Below are positions 1 to 5,333 of a stretch of 9,143 bases of DNA, one piece after another. The stretch spans positions 2,425-11,567 of the forward strand of contig DPJQ01000281.1 in NCBI GenBank assembly GCA_003542935.1, given 5' to 3'. Within the stretch, counting starts at the first letter, position 1. Every line of letters begins with the position of its first letter. The position numbers were made by a program, and so were the translations under genes. The notes beneath the pieces were generated by a model. The model was not told where the DNA came from, did not search any database, and saw nothing but the letters and a program-made list of their open reading frames with translations. Origin of the DNA: Lachnospiraceae bacterium (GTDB taxonomy: Bacteria; Bacillota; Clostridia; Lachnospirales; Lachnospiraceae).

Positions 1-104
1 TGCGCCGCATTGGCGCACCACCACATATGAAAGCCGGCACACGGCGCATTTGGCATTCCTGAATAAATGCCGCCTGCGGCGGCGGGCTTTTATAGTAAAA
101 ATAT
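1..104. other. Non-coding leader with inverted repeats
   Basis: I see no gene I can support in the first 104 bases. Three short inverted repeats are visible. TGCGCC at 1-6 pairs with GGCGCA at 12-17, giving a perfect 6-bp stem with a 5-base loop. GGCATT at 52-57 pairs with AATGCC at 66-71. GCCGCC at 69-74 pairs with GGCGGC at 78-83. The second and third overlap, so they are alternative folds. One plus-strand frame reads into a TGA at 60-62 and could be the tail of a gene lying to the left, but about 19 codons are too few to identify it. Confidence 0.4.
69..92 (+). terminator. Possible intrinsic terminator before the Uma2 gene
   Basis: A GC-only 6-bp stem (GCCGCC at 69-74 with GGCGGC at 78-83) closes on a 3-base loop and is followed by GGGC and then TTTT at 88-91. 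This could end transcription coming from a gene to the left of the window. The T-run is short and separated from the stem by four bases, so the call is weak; it may simply be a palindromic repeat. Confidence 0.3.
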
Positions 105-122
105 ATGACGGGAGGCCGGCTG

Positions 123-623
123 ATGAATGCATTACCCATAGAAGATATGAGCAAGACATATCTTGAACACTCCATGGTGATCCATAACTTTGTCATCAAA
201 ATCGGAAACCAGATCAAAGACAGCCTATGTCGTGTATTTGGTGACAGTGTACAGTACCAATGGCGTGAGAACGATGATAAGATCGTTGTACCTGACGCCT
301 CTATCATCTGTAATATGCGGGACAGGAAAAATGTATCATTTACCGGTATCCCGCGTTTTGTCATGGAGGTTTTGTCAGATTCCACCGAAAGCTACGACAG
401 AAACGAAAAAATGGACATTTACTGCAAAATAGGCGTTTCTGAATACTGGATCGTAGATTGGCGTAAGAAACAGGTGGAAATCTATATGTTTGACTGGAAA
501 GACGATGATACGAGTTATCCCTATCTGTACAAAACTGTTACTGAGAAAAATAAAGAGGATTTACAGCTTGTAGTCTTCCCAAGTTTTAAAATCACTTTTG
601 ACGAACTATTTGATATTGAGTAA
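123..623 (+). CDS. Uma2 family (DUF820) PD-(D/E)XK nuclease-fold protein
   Basis: This 166-residue protein belongs to the Uma2/DUF820 family, which has a restriction-endonuclease-like fold but mostly unknown substrates. Family signatures are visible: PD at residues 57-58, an EVLS motif at 82-85 whose Glu82 is the expected catalytic acid, D92 and K96 downstream, and the typical EYWIVD at 107-112. The N-terminus is short and lacks the usual long 'ELIDGE' lead-in, as in some shorter family members. I place the start at ATG 123 because GGGAGG at 110-115 lies 7 bases upstream; ATG 105 is in frame but has no ribosome binding site. The gene stands alone, with blaR1 converging on it 25 bp downstream and no terminator between them. 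It is more A+T-rich than the neighbouring bla genes, hinting at separate origin. Family assignment is firm; biological role is unknown. Confidence 0.85.
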   Translation: MNALPIEDMSKTYLEHSMVIHNFVIKIGNQIKDSLCRVFGDSVQYQWRENDDKIVVPDASIICNMRDRKNVSFTGIPRFVMEVLSDSTESYDRNEKMDIYCKIGVSEYWIVDWRKKQVEIYMFDWKDDDTSYPYLYKTVTEKNKEDLQLVVFPSFKITFDELFDIE

Positions 624-648
624 AATGTTAGCCCTTTGTACAGCCCTG

Positions 649-2433
649 TCATATTCCGTTTAAAATCTCCAGCGCGATCTTAGAGGCCCTGCTGCCGCTG
701 CAGTTTTCGCTGCCCTGGAGGTTGGCGGCGAAGCAATAAACGTTTTCGCCGTTTTCGATAAATCCTACAAACCATCCGTTGACATCCTGCCCGTCCACAG
801 AACCGGTGCCGGTCTTGCCGTAGAGCTTTCCTACAGGAGTATCGGAGATGAACATGGCGTCTTTTACGGCCCGTATATTCTGTTCCTCGAAACTCCATTT
901 ATTTTCCAGCAGGTCCGACAGCAGCATAACCTGTTCGAGCGGTGAGATTTTCAGGGAGGATTCCGCCCAGTACCGCGCGGCTCCGCCGCTCAGATCGCAG
1001 TTACCGTACGAGATCTTATCATAATACCCATACAGTGCGGCAAGCCCCAGCCGGCCGTCCAGATTCTGGAAATACCAGTTCACGGAATCCCGCATGGCGG
1101 TGGCAAGGGTCTGGTCCCGCTTCCAGGAATCGAAATACTGGTCGGTTCCGTCCCATCTCTGCAGGGAATTGCCGGGGGAGATCAGATGCTCCTCCAGGGC
1201 AAAAAGCCCGCTGTAAATCTTAAAAGTAGAGTCCGGGGAGACCCGCCGTTCGCTGGCATCCTTATTATAAATGTGATATTGGCCGCCGGATACGTCATAG
1301 AGGACAAAGGAACCCTCCGTGCCGTCAAAATAAGAGGCCGCATCCAGGGATTCCCAGTTCTTACCGTCCCAGTGAAAAGAAGTATTCCGGAAGACATGGG
1401 CCGTCAGCAGGGGGGTGGAGCCATACACAAGCAGTACGGCAAGAAAGATCACGCCCATGCTTTTGAGTTTCTGAAAAAGGGAGTCGCTTTTATAGTCTGC
1501 GATCTCTGCAATCCTCTGCCGGATTGCGGCTTTGCTGTCTCCCATGGCGGACAGGGGAGAGGAGAAGCTTCCCTTTTGCACATGTCCGGCATATTTCAGG
1601 ATCGTGGAGCCGTATTGCAGGCGCTTTTCCGGGCCGATGACGGATATCACGGCATGGTCGCAGGCGATCTCCCGGTCCTTTTGCAGCCGGCGGAAACCGT
1701 ACCGGATCCACGGGTTGAACCAGTACAGGATACGCAAGAGGCAGACGAGGTCGTTTAAGAGGGCGTCCCTGTGTTTGCAGTGCTGTAATTCGTGCAGGAA
1801 AATACAGCGCAGATCTTCCCCGGACAGCAGGATATCCAGATCCCGGGGAATGACCACGGTGGGACGGATCCAGCCGTAGGAGACAGGGCCAGAAAGACGG
1901 CAGGAGGCGTACAGCCGGACGGGCCGCCGGATATGCAGCGTCCGCCGACATTCTGAGAACAGGCGGTACAGCTCAGGGTCTGTCCGGCCGGTGACGGCAC
2001 AGGCATTTTTCCGCATAAAGTAAACGTTCAGGATCGCAAAGAGGGAAAGAAGGGCGGCGGAAACGATCCCCGCAAGCCAGACTGCCCACAGTACAGATGT
2101 GAAAGGGGCATCGGATGAGGCCACGGCCGTTGAAAAATCTGTCAGTCCCGGGAAGGGCGCCGCCGGATGGCCCGCGGTATTTTCCGCAAGAACGGCGGCG
2201 GATGATCCGGCGTTCGAGGTGAACCACTGCTGTATCCGCAAAAGGAATCTTCCGGGGGCGACGATCCTGCAGGGCCAAAAAGGCAGAAGCAGGGAAAAAA
2301 CAAAAATATGCCACAGGTGGTATTGCGCACTTACGGTCATGTGCTTTTTAAAGAGCCGTTTTGCCGCCAGGATCAGGCCGAGCAGCAGGCTGACCAAAGC
2401 GTTGCAGACTAAAAAATGCAGAGGAAAGGCCAT
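649..2433 (-). CDS. blaR1: BlaR1 family beta-lactam sensor / M56 metalloprotease antirepressor
   Basis: This 594-residue membrane protein matches BlaR1/MecR1, which binds beta-lactams outside the cell and activates a cytoplasmic zinc protease that relieves BlaI repression. Membrane segments appear near residues 4-24, 38-54, 112-140 and 326-346. The M56 protease shows HELQH at 214-218 with Glu255 in DREIACDH as likely third metal ligand. The extracellular C-terminal half is a class D beta-lactamase-like sensor: STFK at 402-405 (acylated Ser402 and Lys405), SVN at 450-452, YGN at 476-478 and KTGT at 540-543. All key residues are present and the length is normal, so it looks functional. Its ATG lies 2 bp beyond the blaI stop, implying translational coupling. 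No terminator is seen in the 25 bp before the convergent Uma2 gene. The inducing compound and the regulated target cannot be read from the sequence. Confidence 0.95.
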   Translation of the reverse strand: MAFPLHFLVCNALVSLLLGLILAAKRLFKKHMTVSAQYHLWHIFVFSLLLPFWPCRIVAPGRFLLRIQQWFTSNAGSSAAVLAENTAGHPAAPFPGLTDFSTAVASSDAPFTSVLWAVWLAGIVSAALLSLFAILNVYFMRKNACAVTGRTDPELYRLFSECRRTLHIRRPVRLYASCRLSGPVSYGWIRPTVVIPRDLDILLSGEDLRCIFLHELQHCKHRDALLNDLVCLLRILYWFNPWIRYGFRRLQKDREIACDHAVISVIGPEKRLQYGSTILKYAGHVQKGSFSSPLSAMGDSKAAIRQRIAEIADYKSDSLFQKLKSMGVIFLAVLLVYGSTPLLTAHVFRNTSFHWDGKNWESLDAASYFDGTEGSFVLYDVSGGQYHIYNKDASERRVSPDSTFKIYSGLFALEEHLISPGNSLQRWDGTDQYFDSWKRDQTLATAMRDSVNWYFQNLDGRLGLAALYGYYDKISYGNCDLSGGAARYWAESSLKISPLEQVMLLSDLLENKWSFEEQNIRAVKDAMFISDTPVGKLYGKTGTGSVDGQDVNGWFVGFIENGENVYCFAANLQGSENCSGSRASKIALEILNGI

Positions 2434-2435
2434 GA

Positions 2436-2819
2436 TCAGTCACCGCTCCTTGTCTGGGAATTTATGATTTCATGCAGATCTTCCAAATCTTTGTCGGACA
2501 GCTCCGTGTGGGCCAGCAGGGAGGACAACATGGGCGCGATCTCCCCGCCGTAGAACCGGTCGAGGAACGAATGGTTTTCCTGCTGCAGATAGCTTTCCCG
2601 GGAGATGAGCGGGGAATAAAAGTACATCCGTCCCTGCTTTTCATAGGAGGCCGCTCCTTTGGCCGCCAGCCGGGACAGCAGCGTGTGAACGGTTTTCTGG
2701 TTCCAGCTATGGGACCGCTGTGCCCGTTCCGTGATATCGTTGGTGCTGAGGGGATAATCATCCCAGAGAATTTTCATGATCTCATATTCCGCCCGGGAGA
2801 TCTGGGGAGTCTTTTTCAT
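2436..2819 (-). CDS. blaI: BlaI/MecI family transcriptional repressor
   Basis: This 127-residue protein has the length and sequence of BlaI/MecI/CopY repressors, winged-helix dimers that bind palindromic operators and are inactivated through their BlaR1 partner. The N-terminal winged helix spans about residues 5-75: an early ISRAEYEIMKILW helix, a recognition helix around 43-54 (TVHTLLSRLAAKG) and a wing with YFYSPL near 66-71. The C-terminal part (about 76-122) is the dimerisation region. I choose ATG 2819 because AAAGAGG lies just upstream and the protein then begins with the family-typical MKKTPQIS. A longer frame starting at TTG 2882 is rejected since that TTG is part of the -35 box. The gene is directly followed by blaR1 (2-bp gap) and preceded by its own operator, so it should repress its own operon. 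Confidence 0.95.
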   Translation of the reverse strand: MKKTPQISRAEYEIMKILWDDYPLSTNDITERAQRSHSWNQKTVHTLLSRLAAKGAASYEKQGRMYFYSPLISRESYLQQENHSFLDRFYGGEIAPMLSSLLAHTELSDKDLEDLHEIINSQTRSGD

Positions 2820-2833
2820 GGCGCGCCTCTTTC

Positions 2834-2849
2834 TACTACTTTTGTAGTA
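2834..2849. promoter_or_regulatory. BlaI operator (TACTAC-N4-GTAGTA)
   Basis: TACTAC at 2834-2839 and GTAGTA at 2844-2849 form a perfect inverted repeat around TTTT. It matches the dyad type known for BlaI/MecI operators (TACA/TGTA-centred half-sites of this spacing). It sits 3 bp downstream of the -10 box, over the expected transcription start, and ahead of the blaI ribosome binding site. The placement indicates autorepression of blaI-blaR1. I found no second copy in the window. Confidence 0.85.
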
Positions 2850-2852
2850 TTC

Positions 2853-2882
2853 ATTATAGGACAGAGGGGAGGGGAACGTCAA
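2853..2882 (-). promoter_or_regulatory. Sigma-A promoter of blaI-blaR1
   Basis: Read on the minus strand, TTGACG (2882-2877) is separated by 18 bp from a perfect TATAAT (2858-2853), a strong vegetative promoter pointing at blaI. It lies in the 90-bp gap after the XRE gene, so the bla operon can be transcribed independently of that gene. The BlaI operator starts just downstream of the -10 box, where bound repressor would block polymerase. Confidence 0.85.
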
Positions 2883-2909
2883 GGAAATATAAAAGGTTGT
2901 CTGCGGCTT

Positions 2910-3977
2910 TTACGTTTCGACTAACGCTTTATACCTGGAAATTAACTCCTGGAACGCAGGATGATTTTGGAGGAAACCATAATCGGGATCCTTTTCCATT
3001 TCGGATAAAATTGCCGGTAGCATTTGTCCTGCGTCGGAAGTTTTCGCAATGCGATAGAATAAAGGAGAACTGCCCATATCCCATGGCGTAAGCAAGGCCG
3101 GGAGCATTTTCTGTAAAAGGCGGATGCACTCATCGGCATCTTTTTCGGCGCCCGCTATCTGCAAAGGCGCGATAAACGAATTATACTCCCAAAAGTCAAA
3201 AAGAGCCGTCATCCGGCTTGCTTTATCGGCAATGCTTTTGGCGGTCTGTATCCTGCCGGATGCCAGTTCCGCATCGATCATTTTATAAAGCAGCATTTGT
3301 GCTTTGGTAAGCGTTGTGAGCAATGCGTTTTGTAAACTTTTTATGGCTTCCTCTGTCTTTCCCCGGTGCAGGCAGACGTTGACCTGCAGCAGCCGTTTAT
3401 CTGCCATACTGCTTAAGATGTCCTCTTTGTCAGGCATCCTGTCCAGGATTTCCTGCGCCTTATCATAATCGCCGCTGCGGATCGATCTGCTTACCAGCAT
3501 GTAGTCTGCGCTGTTGCTTATTGCGCAGTCATTGCTCTGCGCAAGCTGACCATACCATTTTACAATTTTGTCATCATAGGGACGCATTTCATCGGCAGAC
3601 AGCCCGGCGGTGATAAGCAAACCATCCAGCTGAAAGGTGAGACAATGCAGCAGGGTTTCATTATGGGGATATTCGCGGATTTTTTGTTCTGCCGTTTCAA
3701 ATCCCGCCGCGATTCCCTTTGCCTGGGCAACGGTTGCGACCTCTCTGCTAAACTGTTCGATTTCCTGGCGTGAAAGATCTTCCTGGAAACAGAACAGGGT
3801 ATTCAGGTCAATTTTAAGTAAACGGGCTAACGGCGGCAGGAGCGTGATATCCGGGCTTGTCAGACCCTTCTCCCACTTGCTGACGGCAGGAATGGAAACG
3901 TTAAGATATTCGGCTACCTGCTCCTGGGTCAGTCCCTGTTCTTTTCGCTTTTCCTGAATGACTGTATTCATTGGCAT
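2910..3977 (-). CDS. XRE-family transcriptional regulator with helical-repeat C-terminus
   Basis: This 355-residue protein starts with an HTH_3/XRE DNA-binding domain (about residues 5-61). The helix-turn-helix spans GLTQEQVAEYLNVS and AVSKWEKG (about 15-38). The rest (about 65-355) is predicted helical with TPR-like stretches such as SGDYDKAQEILDRM and RGKTEEAIKSLQ, an arrangement usually used to sense a protein or peptide partner; the partner here is unknown. I choose ATG 3977 because AAGGAG at 3991-3986 lies 8 bases upstream. The frame is open to 4073, but that extension crosses the promoter. The gene points the same way as blaI and ends 90 bp before it with no visible terminator, so read-through into blaI-blaR1 is possible. 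A palindrome in its leader suggests autoregulation. Confidence 0.85.
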   Translation of the reverse strand: MPMNTVIQEKRKEQGLTQEQVAEYLNVSIPAVSKWEKGLTSPDITLLPPLARLLKIDLNTLFCFQEDLSRQEIEQFSREVATVAQAKGIAAGFETAEQKIREYPHNETLLHCLTFQLDGLLITAGLSADEMRPYDDKIVKWYGQLAQSNDCAISNSADYMLVSRSIRSGDYDKAQEILDRMPDKEDILSSMADKRLLQVNVCLHRGKTEEAIKSLQNALLTTLTKAQMLLYKMIDAELASGRIQTAKSIADKASRMTALFDFWEYNSFIAPLQIAGAEKDADECIRLLQKMLPALLTPWDMGSSPLFYRIAKTSDAGQMLPAILSEMEKDPDYGFLQNHPAFQELISRYKALVET

Positions 3978-4001
3978 AAAATCATCTCCTTGTACAATGA
4001 T

Positions 4002-4015
4002 ACAAAAGCTTTTGT
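4002..4015. promoter_or_regulatory. Perfect 14-bp palindrome, candidate XRE operator
   Basis: ACAAAAGCTTTTGT is fully self-complementary. It lies between the -10 box (4028-4023) and the ribosome binding site (3991-3986) of the XRE gene, the usual place for an autoregulatory site. A second small palindrome, TTGTACAA, sits next to it at 3990-3997. That the XRE protein binds here is inference. Confidence 0.45.
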
Positions 4016-4022
4016 TGATCCC

Positions 4023-4051
4023 ATTGTAACACCGGATCGCATCCTCCACAA
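4023..4051 (-). promoter_or_regulatory. Promoter of the XRE regulator gene
   Basis: On the minus strand TTGTGG (4051-4046) is followed after 17 bp by TACAAT (4028-4023), which matches five of six -10 consensus bases. The -35 box is weak, consistent with a regulated promoter. It would give a leader of roughly 40 bases that contains the 14-bp palindrome. Confidence 0.5.
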
Positions 4052-4086
4052 TTGAACGGATGTTAACTTCCAAAGAGAAATTTTAA

Positions 4087-4105
4087 CCTCAGGTTAAACC
4101 TGAGG
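4087..4105. repeat. Inverted repeat CCTCAGG-N5-CCTGAGG
   Basis: CCTCAGG at 4087-4093 and CCTGAGG at 4099-4105 form a perfect 7-bp stem around TTAAA. The arms are also preceded by AA on each side in the same orientation (AACCTCAGG and AACCTGAGG), so the element is both an inverted and a near-direct repeat. It lies about 36 bp upstream of the XRE -35 box. It could be a regulator site or a weak hairpin; the flanking T-run is too poor for a confident terminator. Confidence 0.45.
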
Positions 4106-4406
4106 ATTACGGCCCATTTTTTAGGGCAGGGGATGCTGTAAAATAGTGCGGAATGGATATTATACCCGCGGGCACAAAAGTTTTCCGGATTTATTGGCGC
4201 TCGCGGGCATATACGGGCGATAACGTTGGCAAACCATTACGCCCGCGAGTATGAATGATTCGGCATATCCGACCTGTTTTATAAAAGGGAAGGTATGTTT
4301 TTTAGCTTTCTTTTAAAATGCGGGATAATAGAATCAACATAAAAACTATTTTTTCGCACTACCCATAAAAAAGCCTGCTAATAAAAAGTCAAGTGTTTTT
4401 TGAAAA
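4106..4406. other. Gene-free stretch between the XRE gene and the AlbA_2 remnant
   Basis: No supportable gene lies here. The left half (4,106-4,250) carries GC-rich repeats described separately. The right half (4,251-4,406) is A+T-rich with many A- and T-runs and stop codons in all plus frames. I looked for the missing upstream half of the HATPase remnant that begins near 4,407 and could not recognise it. Confidence 0.6.
4200..4249. repeat. 9-bp inverted repeat with related GC-rich copies
   Basis: CTCGCGGGC at 4200-4208 is the exact reverse complement of GCCCGCGAG at 4241-4249, with 32 bases between them. A further CGCGGGCA at 4167-4174 repeats 4202-4209 directly, and CGGGCG at 4214-4219 can pair with CGCCCG at 4240-4245 as an alternative stem. 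The element sits in otherwise A+T-rich non-coding DNA. I do not recognise it as a known riboswitch, attachment site or insertion-sequence end. Confidence 0.45.
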
Positions 4407-4922
4407 AATATAGATGTTTTTGATAACCTTCTTGTGTTTTATTCTCCGGGTGGGATGCCGGACGGGACTAAAATACAGGAGAGAGATATCAATACGATTC
4501 CTTCCACAAGGAGAAATCCGGTACTGGCAGATATTTTCGGGCGTTTGGGATATATGGAGCGCCAAGGCAGTGGATTAAATAAAATTTGTGAAGCGTATGA
4601 GAATGCGGCCAGTTACAAAGAAGGAATGGGACCGGAATTTTATTCATACAGAGTGCTGTTCATGGTAACATTAAAGAATCTGAATTATAAATTGTTATTG
4701 AGTGAAGCTGAAAAAATCGTTTTGACGGAACTTGAAAAGGTAGTATGCGAATTACTAAAGGAAAATCCCCGAATAACTCAATCAGAGATACAGAAACTGC
4801 TGAATCTTTCCAGAAGTAAAGTTCAAAGAACTATGAAGAAGCTGGTAAGCGGCGGAGTGATTGAAAATACAGGTTCGCATAGGATAGGATATTGGAAAGT
4901 TAAAAATAGTCAAAAAATATGA
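4407..4922 (+). pseudogene. 5'-truncated AlbA_2/HATPase_c_4 ATP-binding regulator
   Basis: The frame encodes the C-terminal part of a Schlafen AlbA_2-type 'ATP-binding protein', normally about 450-550 residues. Recognisable pieces are IDVFDNLLVFYSPGGMPDG at the start (the HATPase_c_4 segment before and including the SPGG box), then RRNPVLADIFGRLGYMERQG and SGLNKI, and a C-terminal winged helix (about ENPRITQSEIQKLLNLSRSKVQRTMKKL). Homology begins just after an in-frame stop at 4401-4403. The apparent GTG start at 4434 falls in the middle of a conserved strand and has no ribosome binding site. The AlbA_2 domain and the ATPase N-box are missing. The remaining reading frame is intact to TGA 4922, so the truncation may be recent, or the piece may still make a DNA-binding fragment. 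It is a different subgroup from the full-length relative at 5334. Confidence 0.75.
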
Positions 4923-4994
4923 CCTAAACCTGCTTTTATCCACGGGCATTTTTTTGGCGCCGTCGAGGTGCTGGCCGGGAAAGTTTCAAAATCT

Positions 4995-5142
4995 TTCTGC
5001 CTCCCCTTGTTCACTCAGATCCATGACGAGGATCGTGCGACAAGTGAATGGCTTGGGGAAAATCCTGCTGGCGGGCATCACTTATGAGAAGGATGCAAAG
5101 GGGATGGGCAGAAGGCACAGCTGCGTGATCCGACAGGGATGA
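4995..5142 (+). pseudogene. Decayed C-terminal tail of a DUF1703-type PD-(D/E)XK protein
   Basis: One frame (from about 5044 to TGA 5142) reads GKILLAGITYEKDAKG followed by HSCVI. This is the characteristic end of the AAA-ATPase-like / PD-(D/E)XK_9 (DUF1703) proteins common in Clostridia (usual form KILLVGI.YD...K.H.C.IE). A second frame just upstream (from about 5013) reads TQIHDEDRATSEWLG, resembling the preceding QI...YA helix. Joining them needs a frameshift near 5050-5059. The rest of a roughly 500-residue protein is absent. I infer a remnant of a lost gene; the match is short, so certainty is moderate. Confidence 0.45.
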
Positions 5143-5218
5143 AATATCAGCCGTTTATTCTGTGGAATAGGTGGCTTTTTTGTGGTGTCGGCAGATGCTT
5201 GAAGCCTGCTCATCCCTC

Positions 5219-5246
5219 TTGCATTTAGCAGAATATCTGATAGAAT
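5219..5246 (+). promoter_or_regulatory. Possible promoter of the AlbA_2 gene
   Basis: TTGCAT (5219-5224) and TAGAAT (5241-5246, five of six -10 bases) are 16 bp apart. The -35 box is poor. Transcription would begin inside the first copy of the 13-bp tandem repeat, which would put the repeats at the start of the transcript or in operator position. Confidence 0.35.
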
Positions 5247-5249
5247 AAT

Positions 5250-5305
5250 GGGGTAAGTTAATAGGGTAAGTTAATGGGGTAAGTTAATGGGGGAAGTTAA
5301 TGGGG
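5250..5305 (+). repeat. 13-bp tandem repeat, four copies plus partial
   Basis: The unit GGGGTAAGTTAAT occurs at 5250-5262, 5263-5275 (first base A), 5276-5288 and 5289-5301 (T to G at the fifth base), followed by a partial GGGG at 5302-5305. Copies are nearly identical, so the array is young or actively maintained. It ends 28 bp before the ATG at 5334. It could be a slippage-prone array altering expression, or iterated binding sites. Its regularly spaced G-runs might form a G-quadruplex, though the loops (about 9 bases) are long. Confidence 0.9.
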
Positions 5306-5333
5306 ATGTTCTCCTAAACGTCAGGAGGTTATT

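Noticed and set aside
1186..1758. Plus-strand open frame of 190 codons opposite blaR1
   Set aside because: It is a shadow of the blaR1 frame with no family resemblance.
2820..2882. N-terminal extension of blaI from a TTG codon
   Set aside because: The TTG belongs to the -35 box, the stretch contains the -10 box and operator, and known BlaI proteins begin where ATG 2819 places the start.
2472..2924. Plus-strand open frame of 150 codons opposite blaI
   Set aside because: It overlaps blaI, its operator and its promoter, all of which are better supported.
3978..4073. N-terminal extension of the XRE regulator
   Set aside because: It would run through the promoter and palindrome, and ATG 3977 has a good ribosome binding site and directly precedes the DNA-binding domain.
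4153..4254. Short plus-strand frame starting at ATG 4153
   Set aside because: It gives only about 33 residues across the GC-rich repeats, with no ribosome binding site or similarity.
5250..5305. CRISPR array
   Set aside because: The units are directly adjacent with no spacers, so it is a simple tandem repeat.
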